Source: Stentor roeselii (taxonomy: Eukaryota; Ciliophora; Heterotrichea; Heterotrichida; Stentoridae). Taken from it: a stretch of DNA of 52,701 nucleotides. The translations under genes were made by a program, and so were the position numbers. Numbering within the stretch: the stretch's first letter is position 1; each line of letters starts with the position of its first letter. Below the pieces are notes generated by a model that was not told where the DNA came from, ran no database searches, and saw only the letters and a program-made list of their open reading frames with translations. Shown one piece after another: positions 18,177-27,875 of this stretch. Where the stretch lies: contig RSEH01000298.1 of NCBI GenBank assembly GCA_006503475.1, forward strand, positions 1 through 52,701, read 5' to 3'.

Positions 18177-19944
18177 ATGGAAACAGAAAACGTCCTAGCC
18201 TCTGATTTCGCGAACACCTTCGAAACAGTAGAAAAGCAAGAAGAAACCCGCCTTCGTTCTATTCTATCTGACAACCGTTGGGACTTCGACACCTGGATGG
18301 ACTTAGTGAAGCACATAGAGAGCTACGTAAGATATAAACAGAAATCAAAAGAGCTTAACATCAAAGTTTATCGAGAAATCCTCTCCGAGTACCCTCTCTG
18401 TTTCGGTTACTGGCGAAAACTCGCAGACATCTACTCAGTCCAAGGCCAAGAGGATCAAGTGATATCAACATACGAAGAAGCCTTAGACTACCTTCCAGTC
18501 TGCATCGAGATCTGGGCAGCTTATTGTTCTTGGAAGGCAAACAAGCGCGGAGAAGACGAAGCTAGAATGTAAGATTCAACTAGTTTATTCGAAAGAGCTA
18601 TTTCATCATCAGGAAAAAGCTTCAAATCATGTCTTTTATGGGACAGATACATCGAGTTCGAAAAAAGCAAAAAACGCTGGGAAAACGTTGGAAATCTTTA
18701 CTGGCGCATTTTGCATGTTCCCAATGAAAAACTTCATGATTACTACGGAAAGTTCAAACTTTTCATGGATGCCAAAGGACGGAAAATGGAACATTATGGC
18801 GCTTTTCCCCCTGCTCATCCTGATAGGACCAGTCTGATGTTTGACCCAAGCGACCCACGTACTGACCAGTCAGATTACGAGACTAAAGTCGAGATGCATT
18901 ATTCAGCACTTTGTGAAGTTCACAGACAAAACCGACTAAAAGAAATCGTCACGACTTATGAAGCGACTTTGAAAGAATTCAACAAAAGAAGACTATTTGA
19001 AGCTGGAATTAAAAGAACCTTCTTTCATGCCAAGTCACTTGATGAACAACAGTTGGAAGTCTGGAGAAAGTACCTGGAATTTGAGGAAAATGAAGGAAAT
19101 TATGAAAAAACTGTTCTTTTATATGAAAGAGCTGTTGTTCCATTGTGTTATTATGCGGAGTTCTGGGAAAGATATGCTGCTTTTATTCATAAAAGTCATG
19201 GTGACCAGCCTGCCAGAGGTATTTTTCAAAGAGCTATTCAAAAGTTCTTAAAAAATCGACCTGATCTCTACCTGGCCCAAGGACATTTTGAAGAAACTTT
19301 AGGAAATTTAGATGTTGCAAGGAAGTTTTATATACAGGTTTATGAAGACATCGCACCTGGACTATTCGATGGAATTTTCAGACATTTAAATCTAGAAAGA
19401 AGGGCAGGAAATTTAGAAATCGTTGAAAGTTTATATCAAAAAGCTTTAAAATTCGCGAAGATGTCAGACCAGGACACTTTAACCGTTTTTGTTTCTCAAC
19501 ATTTAGCAAATTTTCACATTTTCATAAAAAACGATCCATCTTCCGCTATAAAGATATACGAAGAGGCTCTATGTTCAATCACAAGCAGAAAGTCCTTATA
19601 TCTATCTTACATTGAAAGTCTACAATTCGAAGAAACTTCATCAAGACTAACAAAAATCAAAGAAACCTACGAAAAATCAATAAGCGAGTCATCCGAGGTA
19701 ATTTTTATTTATGAATAGATCCTGACTATAGCTCACTAAAGAATCAAAAGAAGAAATGTGGGTGGCTTACCTTGACTTCATGCGAAGCGAATGGCCAAGT
19801 CTACCTCCAATCCTAGAAGTCGAATCACGTTACAAGCAGTTCAACCCTCTCGCCGCTCCTCACAAGTCAGCCTATTCCGACTGGAAGTCAACAAAGTCCA
19901 ACTCTCACCGTTCAGGTCTCAAGCGTTTCAAGGCAACTAGCTAG
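18177..19944 (+). CDS. PRPF39: Prp39-like U1 snRNP splicing factor, HAT repeats, 572 aa
   Basis: Three exons (18177-18568, 18584-19697, 19732-19944) give 572 residues. The chain is a series of HAT half-repeats with the typical signatures W..Y/W...E and LFERAI, for example WDFDTWMDLVKHIESY at the start, LWDRYIEFEKSKKRWE and VWRKYLEFEENEGNYEKTVL. The insert EHYGAFPPAHPD and the order of repeats fit Prp39/PRPF39, which dimerises or pairs with Prp42 in the U1 snRNP to support 5' splice-site recognition in the nucleus. Intron 1 is a standard 15-mer; intron 2 is 34 nt. The kinase gene begins 21 bases after the stop. Confidence 0.88.
18569..18583 (+). other. 15-nt intron in the Prp39 gene
   Basis: GTAAGATTCAACTAG, A at position 10. 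Removing it restores RILFERAISS, a HAT repeat motif, across the junction. Confidence 0.93.
19698..19731 (+). other. 34-nt intron in the Prp39 gene
   Basis: Starts GTAATT, ends CTGACTATAG. Removal joins ...SESSE to LTKESKEEMWVAYLDF in frame. No 15- or 16-nt GT-AG alternative exists here. CTGAC just before the 3' end looks like a classical branch site. Confidence 0.7.
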
Positions 19945-19965
19945 GAGTAACCTTTCTAATAATTC

Positions 19966-21684
19966 ATGTCAAAAATCACTTCATTCACATCATCAGACCG
20001 GCCAACAAATCACACACAAATCAAAGGCGACCTAAACGAGTCAAGTGATCATTTCGACCTCGACGATTCCTTCAGTGAGTCCATCTGTGGGTCAATAGCG
20101 GAAGGCCACGAGTCGGTCTTGATACAAAAAGTTCCTTATTTGGAATGTCTTTTAGGAACTTTTTTGACTGACCATGAAGCACTTCTTTTGAAAAGTGTGA
20201 CAGAAGGCGACTTGCAGACCTGTCGAGACCTTTTAAGTCGGAAGAGAATGGAACTGACTTCGAAGTTTGAAGACGGAAATTCTTTGCTGCATATCGCGGC
20301 CGGCCGGGGTTTTTTGAAAATATGTGAAGTGCTTTTAGATTATGGAGAAACTGCTGATGTGAACGCTTTGAATCGAAATTTAGACTCGCCTCTGCATTTG
20401 GCTTGTTTTCAAGGGTTTTTGCAAGTGGCTCAGTTGATGGTTAGGTCTGGCAGTGAGATTAACAGGAAGAACTTGGATGGAAATACTCCTCTCCACCTGG
20501 CTTGTTTAAATGGAAATGTGGAACTCGTCAGTTGGATACTCACAAGAAGTCCTTTAACTGAACTTATCAACTTGGCTGGCGCAAGAGCTGAAGAATTAGG
20601 AAGTCAAGAAGTGAAGAAGGCTTTTGTCAAGTTTTATAAAAGAACTATTGTTTCTCCTGGACCCGCTTTGATTAAAGAACAGATAAAAACCGCTCGTGTC
20701 GTTAGAGGGGATGAGGGAAAAGTTCGCACTAATGACTTTGAAGTCTTAAAAGAACTTGGAAAAGGAAGCTTTGGAGAAGTCTTTCTTGTCAGAAAGCAGG
20801 ACAGTCATCAGCTCTTTGCAATGAAAGTACTTCAAAAGGAAAAAATCGTTTCTCAGAATTTGATTAAGTATGCTTTGACTGAAAGAAATGTTTTGAGTTA
20901 CTTACAACATCCTTTCATTGTTGCACTTAAATTTGCCTTTCAGACTTGTGAAAAGTTGTTCTTGGTTCTTGACTTCTGCCCTGGAGGGGACTTGGGACAT
21001 CATCTTGCGAGTGAGAAAAGGTTTACTGAGTATCGGGCGAGGATTTATTTGTGTGAAATTATTCTTGCTTTGGAAGAACTGCATAAAAGGAATATTATTT
21101 TTAGGGACTTGAAACCTGATAATATTGTTATTGATTGTGATGGACATGCTTTACTTACTGACTTTGGACTTAGTAAGGAACATGTTATGGATAATTATCA
21201 GGCTAGAAGCTTTTGTGGAAGTTTGGCTTATCTTGCCCCTGAAGTTATTAGAAGGCAGGGACATGGAAAGGCTGTTGATTGGTATTTACTTGGAGTTGTT
21301 TTTTATGAAATGGTGGTTGGCAAGCCTCCTTATTTCTCAATGGACAAAAAAGAGCTACTTCAAAACATCCAGAAAGGAAAACTAAAAATTCCAGCAAGTC
21401 TAAGTACAGAAGCAAAAGAACTAATAATTGACGTAACCTTTACTTAGCTTCTCCAACGTGACCCAAGACGTCGACTGGGTTCCTTACGAGATGCAGAAGA
21501 AGTGAAAGAGCATCGGTTTTTCCGAGGAATCGACTGGGAATCCGTGCTTCGAAAGGAGCTGAGGCCGCCAGTGGTAAACAAAATCGAGGCTCCTGCTTCA
21601 GGAGTGCCTGCAGAAGAGATATTCGGTGAAATGACTCAAGGCGAGACTAACAAAATCATGGGCTGGACTTTTGTTCATCAGTAG
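19966..21684 (+). CDS. Ankyrin-repeat AGC-family protein kinase, 567 aa
   Basis: Two exons (19966-21432, 21448-21684). Residues about 100-196 are three ankyrin repeats (GNSLLHIAAGRG, SPLHLACFQG, NTPLHLACLNG). A complete kinase domain follows from about 258: Gly loop GKGSFG, catalytic lysine in AMKVL (near 287), catalytic loop FRDLKPDN (near 380; AGC kinases often have YRDLKPEN), DFG near 399, and SFCGSLAYLAPEV. After the intron come DPRRRLGSLRDAEEVKEHRF, typical of AGC kinases, and a C-tail ending GWTFVHQ, similar to the turn/hydrophobic motif. All catalytic residues are present. Signalling kinase of a type expanded in ciliates; substrate unknown. Ends 18 bases before the convergent OST3 gene. 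Confidence 0.93.
21433..21447 (+). other. 15-nt intron in the AGC kinase gene
   Basis: GTAACCTTTACTTAG, A at position 10. It separates ELIID from LLQRDPRRRLG, a continuous AGC kinase motif after removal. Confidence 0.95.
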
Positions 21685-21702
21685 TGTAAGTTAACACATT
21701 AA

Positions 21703-22779
21703 CTAAAAGCTTGTACCTTGGTCAACGTTTAACGGCCCTTGAATGTATCCTCGAGGAGGAGCGAAGGTTGGGTTGTAGTAGTTCCATTTCAATTTATAGA
21801 GAAGAGTTGATTGGTTGCAGACCTGCCACAACGCATAAAGCAATCCCAATGAAACACCTCTAACAATCCAAGACACCCACCTCTTCTGAGTAGGCAATTC
21901 AGGTAAATAATTCAAAACAACCAACAAAAGTCCTCCAGAGCACATAAGTGCACTAACCAAATATCCTTCAAGTTCATACTGCTTTTCATATTCCCTAGAA
22001 ACATACTCAGTCCTTCCTTCAGAGTCATACCCAATCCAGCTATACTGATAATACTTCACAAACACAAATCCAGAAATACACAAAAAATAAGCAAAAAGAG
22101 TAAAAACAAACCAAACAACCGGCTTCAAAATCAAATCATAAAAAAAATAAATCATCACCAAAGCAGCAGTAAAAATCATTAAAATTCCTCCAGTTTTTTC
22201 GATTTTTCGTTGAGTACTCTGAGAATACTGGACCTCTCTTCCAGTGCGAATATTAACAAAACTGATAAGTTTCTGCAAGTTAAACTCAGTTCCAGGAACG
22301 ATTTCCCAGATATTATGTCTGTTGACTCGCCATTTGTTACCTTTGAATTCAAGTCCATCTTTAGGAATCACGATTATTTGAGCGAGAAGGCCAACTGAGA
22401 ACATTTTAAACAGTTGTTTGGTTTCTTCAGCAGCGTGAATGACTCCGAAGAAAACAGGTCTCATGCCTTGTCCCAGTGAATTCAGTCCTGTCTGTTCACA
22501 TGAGTTTCTTCTGAAGACCTGAGCGATTTCCGCATGAGTTTCTTGAACCTCTTTACACAAATGGCACTTTTCATGAGTCACATTCGGTAAAAATAAAACA
22601 ACTGCGAAGTAACTTCGGCCTTCACTTAAAATAAACTCTTGAAAGGACTTTGCATTAAAAGGAATAAGTCCCTGGTTGTCATTCGCCATCATCTGCATCT
22701 TTTTCGCTTTAGTCCTTCCAACAAAAGCGACGCCTGAGTCCCCAGCGACAAGTAGAAAGAGCAGAGAAGTGAAAAGCAT
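21703..22779 (-). CDS. OST3: OST3/OST6 (MagT1/TUSC3) oligosaccharyltransferase subunit, 358 aa
   Basis: The ATG at 22779 gives a signal peptide (MLFTSLLFLLVAGDSGVA), a luminal thioredoxin-like domain with the redox pair C72-H-L-C75, then four transmembrane helices and the C-terminal GYIQGPL. This is the layout of Ost3/Ost6, which hold substrate proteins by mixed disulphides during N-glycosylation in the ER. The frame remains open upstream to 22899, but only with a TTG and through the divergent cyclin gene, so the ATG giving the signal peptide is preferred. That leaves 8 bases between this ATG and the cyclin ATG on the other strand. Confidence 0.92.
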   Translation of the reverse strand: MLFTSLLFLLVAGDSGVAFVGRTKAKKMQMMANDNQGLIPFNAKSFQEFILSEGRSYFAVVLFLPNVTHEKCHLCKEVQETHAEIAQVFRRNSCEQTGLNSLGQGMRPVFFGVIHAAEETKQLFKMFSVGLLAQIIVIPKDGLEFKGNKWRVNRHNIWEIVPGTEFNLQKLISFVNIRTGREVQYSQSTQRKIEKTGGILMIFTAALVMIYFFYDLILKPVVWFVFTLFAYFLCISGFVFVKYYQYSWIGYDSEGRTEYVSREYEKQYELEGYLVSALMCSGGLLLVVLNYLPELPTQKRWVSWIVRGVSLGLLYALWQVCNQSTLLYKLKWNYYNPTFAPPRGYIQGPLNVDQGTSF

Positions 22780-22787
22780 GAATAAAA

Positions 22788-23240
22788 ATGAGTATAGCCG
22801 AAATGATAACCCCAACAATCGAAAGTTATTTAGACGACCGAAAGAATGAAAACTCGCCAGCGACTTATTTCCACGCGAATAAACCTCCGTCAATGCCAAT
22901 CAGTTCTTACCTCAAACGTCTTGAGCAGTTCATGAAATGTTCAGAAGAAAGTTTTATTTTCGCCTTGATTTACTTGGACCGGCTAAGTGAACAAGAAAGT
23001 GATTTTATTATAAACGACTTCTGCATTCATCGTGTTTTTCTGGCAGCTTTGGTAGTGGCTGCCAAGTTTATTGATGATAAGTATTATAAAAACTCTTATT
23101 ATGCGCGTGTCGGCGGAATCAACACTTGTGAAATGAACACACTTGAACATCAGTTTCTTATTTTGATTGACTTTCGACTTTTTGTTAGTCCTGATGAGTT
23201 TGAAAAGTATCGAATTGCTTTAATTCCGCATAATAGTTAG
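22788..23240 (+). CDS. PHO80/cyclin-P-type cyclin, 150 aa
   Basis: A compact cyclin box covers residues about 25-140: YFHANKPPSMPISSYLKRL, then the cyclin core FIFALIYLDRL, the HRVFLAALVVAAKF segment, DDKYYKNSYYARVGGI and LEHQFLILIDFRL. This combination is the Pho80/PCL/CycP (plant CYCU) type, which partners Pho85/Cdk5-like kinases. Length matches family members that consist of little but the box. The ATG at 22788 or Met6 at 22803 could be used; either lies within 25 bases of the divergent OST3 start. Confidence 0.92.
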   Translation: MSIAEMITPTIESYLDDRKNENSPATYFHANKPPSMPISSYLKRLEQFMKCSEESFIFALIYLDRLSEQESDFIINDFCIHRVFLAALVVAAKFIDDKYYKNSYYARVGGINTCEMNTLEHQFLILIDFRLFVSPDEFEKYRIALIPHNS

Positions 23241-23266
23241 TGTAAGAGTCTTAAGTTAGAGAAAAC

Positions 23267-23915
23267 TTAGTAACCTGGAGGAGCGAATTGAATGAATGAT
23301 TGTGGAATAAACTCTTGGGCGTTGTAGTGGTCTGGAAACCCTGGAGATATCGGCATCATGTAATTGGATCTTGGAATTGCTTTCTTGCAGTCTATCCACT
23401 TTCCGTTTATGAAGTTGCTTTCAGAGTTTGCTAGAAGCTTTTCTGTTGATTCTTCGTCCACGAATGTGATGAAGCCGAAACCGCGTGGCTTTCCTGTGTC
23501 TCGGTCCATCATCACGATTGAGTCTTCAACATCTCCAAACTGCTCAAAGAACTCTTTAAACTTTTCTTCACTAATATCATTAGGCAATCCTCCAACAAAT
23601 ACCTTTTTAGTCCTGAACGAATATTGAAGGTTAATCGAGTTATTTTCCCTAGGAACAGCCCTTTTGCAGTCAGCGACGCGTCCATCAACGACCTGTTCCT
23701 GACTTAAAATGGCGTCAACCAAATTAGAGTCCTCCATAGTGACGAATCCAAAGCATCTGGAGCGTCCAGAGTTCCTATCAACCATCAAAACGCAATCCTT
23801 GACAGCTCCTAATATCGTGAAGTGGCTGAGAAGTGATTCTTGAGTGGTATGAGGAGAAAGACCACCAATGAACAGTTTGTTGCTAGCTGTTGATTACGAT
23901 TTGGAGTCTTCCATA
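23267..23915 (-). CDS. Two-RRM RNA-binding protein (Musashi/hnRNP type); start unresolved
   Basis: RRM1 has RNP2 KLFIGGL (encoded near 23860-23878) and RNP1-like SRCFGFVTM. RRM2 has KKVFVGGL and KPRGFGFITF, followed by a short Pro/Tyr tail. Such tandem RRMs bind short RNA motifs and act in mRNA control. The RRM frame stays open upstream to about 23950 without an ATG. An ATG at 23915 lies in another frame, and a 15-mer at 23884-23898 (GTAATCAACAGCTAG) matches the mini-intron pattern, but removing it leaves a one-base mismatch. So the first few codons are uncertain: a different intron, an indel or a non-ATG start. It ends 26 bases from the convergent cyclin stop. Confidence 0.85.
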
Positions 23916-24436
23916 CTTTACAATCTAATCTAGTGAAAGCTTATCAAAAGACTTCCACAGAGCCATGATGAAAGTCATATTTAAAATAATGGAAGAACTG
24001 GAACCACAAAGGAAATCGAGAAGTGAATTGAGTGATTTTGATTGAAGGATAGAGAATGGATTAGTCGAGGTTATTTTGGAGAAAATTGAGGATTATGAAT
24101 AGAGTTAGGGGGTTGCATGAGGACTTTTGAAGATTGAGAAGATGATCATTGAATTTGAAAGGTAGATAAAGGAGGAATTGATTTTAAGTGGATTAGAGGG
24201 CCGCGTTGAAGGGTGTTTTGAGAGTCTTGGATTGGGAAGGTGGAAGAGTGTTTTGAAGGGTTGAATAGAAATGATGTCTCTGGATTATAAAAAATTAGAA
24301 ACGCGGATTTTAAAATGTATTGAGGCACTTTCTGGATACTTGAAGTTGAGAGGCCGATATCGGATAAGAAAATCACGAATAAGGGAGTGGAATGTGTTTA
24401 ATATTGCATGATTGAGATATGAGGCAATGTGGGTAA
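23916..24436. other. Gap without a supported gene
   Basis: G/A-rich on the plus strand (about 23990-24330), as in other flanks upstream of minus-strand genes. Open frames on the minus strand here have no recognisable protein features. Nothing else seen. Confidence 0.5.
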
Positions 24437-24910
24437 ATGTCAGAAGACGTTCGAAGTGATCAAGTCTTAATTTCCCGACAGTACGAAGACAATTTTTTCT
24501 ATCGTCAACGCTTTTATTCACATCATCACAGATTACGGCCCGATGAGGTTTAAACAAAGACTCCATCTGCCTATCACAGGACTCACCGACCCAAGGCCCA
24601 GCGCGAAAGACTTCTGGATTTGATGAAAGAAGGACAAAAATCTTTCACTCTTTAACATAAGGCTGACATTACTGAAATATTACGATGGTCAGCTAATTTT
24701 TTACTTAGGAGTCTGGATTGCCTGATGAAGGGTAAATTTCATGAAAATTCTCAAGAATCCCAAAAAAAAACTCACAGTTGACTTTTAATACTTTCATAAA
24801 AATACTAAGGAACTCAGGCCCATGATCGTTTTGGTGAAGTCTTTAAGGTTCTGATAACTCGACTTTGGGACTATTGCAAAGCAGGAAATTTAGATGAAAA
24901 AATAAATTAA
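24437..24910 (+). pseudogene. Coding-like frame interrupted by five stops
   Basis: From an ATG at 24437 a single plus frame reads protein-like sequence (SRQYEDNFFYRQRFYSHHHR, later RERLLDLMKEGQ and HDRFGEVFKVLITRLWDY) to a TAA at 24908. It is interrupted by in-frame stops at 24551, 24653, 24779, 24797 and 24806 but needs no frameshift. Stops are fewer than expected for random DNA of this composition (roughly eleven), which supports coding ancestry, though weakly because the frame was picked by eye. No family recognised. It ends 36 bases before the CCDC22 gene. Confidence 0.35.
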
Positions 24911-24946
24911 TTATCTTACACTCTCATGTTGATTTATTAAAAGCAT

Positions 24947-26704
24947 ATGGAAGACGTCGATAACCTTCTCTTGCATAGTCTTCAAGATGTGCAGTTCAAA
25001 CATTCTGCATCCATCACGTCAATAAACTCATTGGAAAACCCAGAATTACTCATTCTGCTCACGATTACGATGCTTAATAATATCACTCATAGTGACATAC
25101 CTGTCGAGATTCCCATGACGCTCTCGGCTAAGTACAAACTTTGTATGAAACTTGCTGAAATGATCAAAGGTCTTGGCTACTCATCAGAATTAAACTTCAA
25201 CGCATTTTTATACCCAAACCTAAAAGACGTGCGTCACATAATCTCCTGCCTTCTGGAAAACATGCCAAAAGAAGAGGTGGAAGTGACAGTATTAGACGAG
25301 ACATCCGGTCAGATCTACTGGCGAAAAATCAAAGAAAACATAAAATCCTGGTCAAGTGAAAGTTGGAAGGCACCATTCGAGCGTCTTCACCAAATGGAGT
25401 TCAAAAACGTTTTAGCCCTTTACGACGGAAGCGACCTTCGAGAAGACCTTCAAGAAGCTTGGGACGAGTACCTTCAAAGAAGAGTTCATTTTAAAGTGCG
25501 ACTTGGCAAATCCGCTCCTCTTTCCCTTCTCACAACTCAAGTCCACCTCAGCCAGTCAGTCCAAGTAAGAAGCTCTGACAATGACTTTGTCTTAAAATCA
25601 ACAAGCAAGTCTAAAGAAGCTCCTCAAATCGCCAAACAAGACCTGGCAGAGTCAAGACTCCCTTCATTGCAAGAAGTCCTTGAAAGAGCTCTTGAAGTGA
25701 CTGAAGAATCTGCTGGAAACTTCGCATTAGAAACGGAATTCACTCAAGTTGAACAGGAAATTATGAAGAATGAAGAAAGCAACGTTGATATTTCCACTGA
25801 AACTGGAATCACTGTTGAAGGAAATAAAGAACCTGAAAATCGACAGGAAGAAATAAATCAACTTGAAGGAAAACTTCAGAATTTGTATGAAGAAGTTCAA
25901 AATAATGAAGCTTTAATTGCTACTGCACAGGCAGAACTTACGAAACTTGCACAAAATACGAAAAGTTTGAAAGTTGAGAATGAAGTGCTTAAGAAAGACT
26001 TGGAACAAAAGCATAAACTTGCCACTGCTCTCAATGTCGGAAGCACAGAAGCCATTGAAACTGAAATCAAAGAACTTGAGACTAATCTTGCAAGGATGCA
26101 AAAGGAATGGGAAGACTACAGGAACCCTATCATGGAAGAACTTAAGGATAAGGAAAAAAGAACTGAAAAACTCAAAGAAAGCTATTCTGATAAAATTGAA
26201 GAAATCAAACAAATGAAGGCAGAACTCTCAGAAATCGCTGAAGAAGCTGAAATGAAAGAAGAAATTTTAGAAATGCTTAAAGTTGAAGATTCTAAAGGAA
26301 CCAGTGCTATGAACAGAAATGCTTTTATTAAGAAAATCACTGAAACTATTGATAAGTTGAGGAATCAGAAGAAAGGAATTCAGAAGATCATCAAGGATAT
26401 CAATGGAATGAAAACTAGTGTTGAAATGTCAAGGGATAGTCTTAAAAGAGTTGATAGTAGCACTGAAGACCTTGTCTTTCAAGATGCTAAAAAGAATTCG
26501 AGCTCTAAAGTCATTTATAAACTGCTTGTTGACCTTAGGGAAAACTATGAAAGTCTTATTAGGACTGTTGAGGAACAGTATAAGTTGCAGACCAAAATCA
26601 GTGACTTTGAAATCAGGATTGAAGCTGTTCTTGCTAGGAACTCAAAACATGATATTGAAAAGTTGAGGGCTGACCTTGAAAAAATTAAATCGGAAAATAA
26701 TTAG
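24947..26704 (+). CDS. CCDC22: CCDC22, Commander/CCC complex subunit, 585 aa
   Basis: The N-terminal domain (about 1-115) matches CCDC22: MEDVDNLLLHSLQD at the start and the block SAKYKLCMKLAEMIKGLGY with NAFLYP. A variable middle is followed by a long coiled coil (about 290-585), including the conserved part RNQKKGIQKIIKDINGMK, then DLVFQDAKKNSSSKVIYKLL and the terminal IEKLRADLEKI. Length is close to the human protein (627 aa). CCDC22 pairs with CCDC93 and COMMD proteins in the CCC/Commander complex, which recycles membrane cargo from endosomes with Retriever and WASH. No introns. Confidence 0.95.
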   Translation: MEDVDNLLLHSLQDVQFKHSASITSINSLENPELLILLTITMLNNITHSDIPVEIPMTLSAKYKLCMKLAEMIKGLGYSSELNFNAFLYPNLKDVRHIISCLLENMPKEEVEVTVLDETSGQIYWRKIKENIKSWSSESWKAPFERLHQMEFKNVLALYDGSDLREDLQEAWDEYLQRRVHFKVRLGKSAPLSLLTTQVHLSQSVQVRSSDNDFVLKSTSKSKEAPQIAKQDLAESRLPSLQEVLERALEVTEESAGNFALETEFTQVEQEIMKNEESNVDISTETGITVEGNKEPENRQEEINQLEGKLQNLYEEVQNNEALIATAQAELTKLAQNTKSLKVENEVLKKDLEQKHKLATALNVGSTEAIETEIKELETNLARMQKEWEDYRNPIMEELKDKEKRTEKLKESYSDKIEEIKQMKAELSEIAEEAEMKEEILEMLKVEDSKGTSAMNRNAFIKKITETIDKLRNQKKGIQKIIKDINGMKTSVEMSRDSLKRVDSSTEDLVFQDAKKNSSSKVIYKLLVDLRENYESLIRTVEEQYKLQTKISDFEIRIEAVLARNSKHDIEKLRADLEKIKSENN

Positions 26705-26926
26705 TTTAGGAAAATTATAAGATTTTTTCCTTGTGCTATGATAATCATTTTTAGTACATGGAGTTTCTTTTATCTTTTAGAAAATGTAGGAAGATCAAAG
26801 ATGGGTAAGTTATTTGAAGATTTGTTGGAGGAGTTGTTAAAGTAGCAGACATCGCAGAGTAGATATTATTGTATTTGATAAGCTGCTTATTATTTAAAAT
26901 TAGTGTCTATAATTCAGATTACATAA

Positions 26927-27784
26927 ATGTCTTTACAGGTAAACTCACTTGCAGAAGATATAAAGATATATCCTCCCGAAGATCCAGAATTTATTCCAGT
27001 GACTATTAGCAGAAATTATCTAAAAATAAAAACTCTAAAACAAGAGTACCAATATAGCGATACCTATCAAGCAGCCATCAATACACTTTCTCAGAATTTC
27101 GCAGGTTGGAAAAGGACTCGAGGTGACGGAAACTGTTATTATCGATCAGTGATTGCTTCTTACGTAATAAAAATACTCCACCCTTATAGAAACAATTCAG
27201 AACTAGAAAAATTTATCAATATTATGAAAAATTCTTTAAAATCTCCTCACATTGATGACCTTAGAGATTCTGTAGAGAAAATGATTGAAAAATTCACAAA
27301 AATCTTAATGACAAGAAAAACAAAACAACAAAAAATTGAGCATTTCAAAGAAATTCATCATTCTTTGCAGAATAAAAACTTTGATACTGATTTGATTTAT
27401 ACATCTAGAGCTATCGCTTTGAGTACTTTGAGTGTTCAAGAATATGAATATATTATCAATATATTTATGGTAGATGGAATTGATTTTACTATTAATAATG
27501 TTTCTACATTCGGAAATGAGGCTGAGGGAATAGAATTGAAAATGCTCCCAGTTGGACTTGATATTAAAGTAGTTCAATATAATAATGATGGAGCTGCAAA
27601 ATTTATGGTTAATGAATTTTATAATGATTCAGTTGAAAAAGATTACTTGAAAATTAATATTATTTGCAAAACTAGGGGACATTATGATAGTCTATACAGT
27701 GTGAAAGACCTTGAAGAGGATGGATTTAATTTCGCAGCAAGATGTTACACTTTATTCAGGGCAAAAATCTTAGATGAATATTAA
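26927..27784 (+). CDS. Otubain-type deubiquitinase (OTU family, peptidase C65), 285 aa
   Basis: The catalytic Cys loop RGDGNCYYRS is present with D67 and C70, as is the His loop RGHYDSLY with H252. Together they form the triad of otubains, which cleave ubiquitin chains (OTUB1 prefers K48). The helical region between matches the C65 layout and the length (OTUB1 is 271 aa) agrees. The gene is distinctly more AT-rich than CCDC22 and IQCH beside it. About 220 bases of AT-rich DNA precede the ATG and hold nothing I can support. Confidence 0.93.
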   Translation: MSLQVNSLAEDIKIYPPEDPEFIPVTISRNYLKIKTLKQEYQYSDTYQAAINTLSQNFAGWKRTRGDGNCYYRSVIASYVIKILHPYRNNSELEKFINIMKNSLKSPHIDDLRDSVEKMIEKFTKILMTRKTKQQKIEHFKEIHHSLQNKNFDTDLIYTSRAIALSTLSVQEYEYIINIFMVDGIDFTINNVSTFGNEAEGIELKMLPVGLDIKVVQYNNDGAAKFMVNEFYNDSVEKDYLKINIICKTRGHYDSLYSVKDLEEDGFNFAARCYTLFRAKILDEY

Positions 27785-27875
27785 TTAGATAATAATCACA
27801 ATATATGATGAAATGTAATAAGAATTAAATTATAGGTGGAAACATAACTATTCTCAAATCTCAATACCTAATTAT

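Noticed and set aside
22780-22899. N-terminal extension of the OST3 frame
   Set aside because: It begins with TTG, overlaps the divergent cyclin gene, and would bury the signal peptide.
24146-24566. Two overlapping minus frames of 76 and 93 codons
   Set aside because: No domain, no conserved-looking motif, and the flank composition explains the openness.
24820-24860. RFGEVFKV as a protein-kinase glycine loop
   Set aside because: No further kinase motifs follow in any frame, so it is treated only as part of the broken frame at 24437-24910.
26800-26850. Short frame MGKLFEDLLEELLK before the otubain gene
   Set aside because: Only 14 codons and no supporting context.
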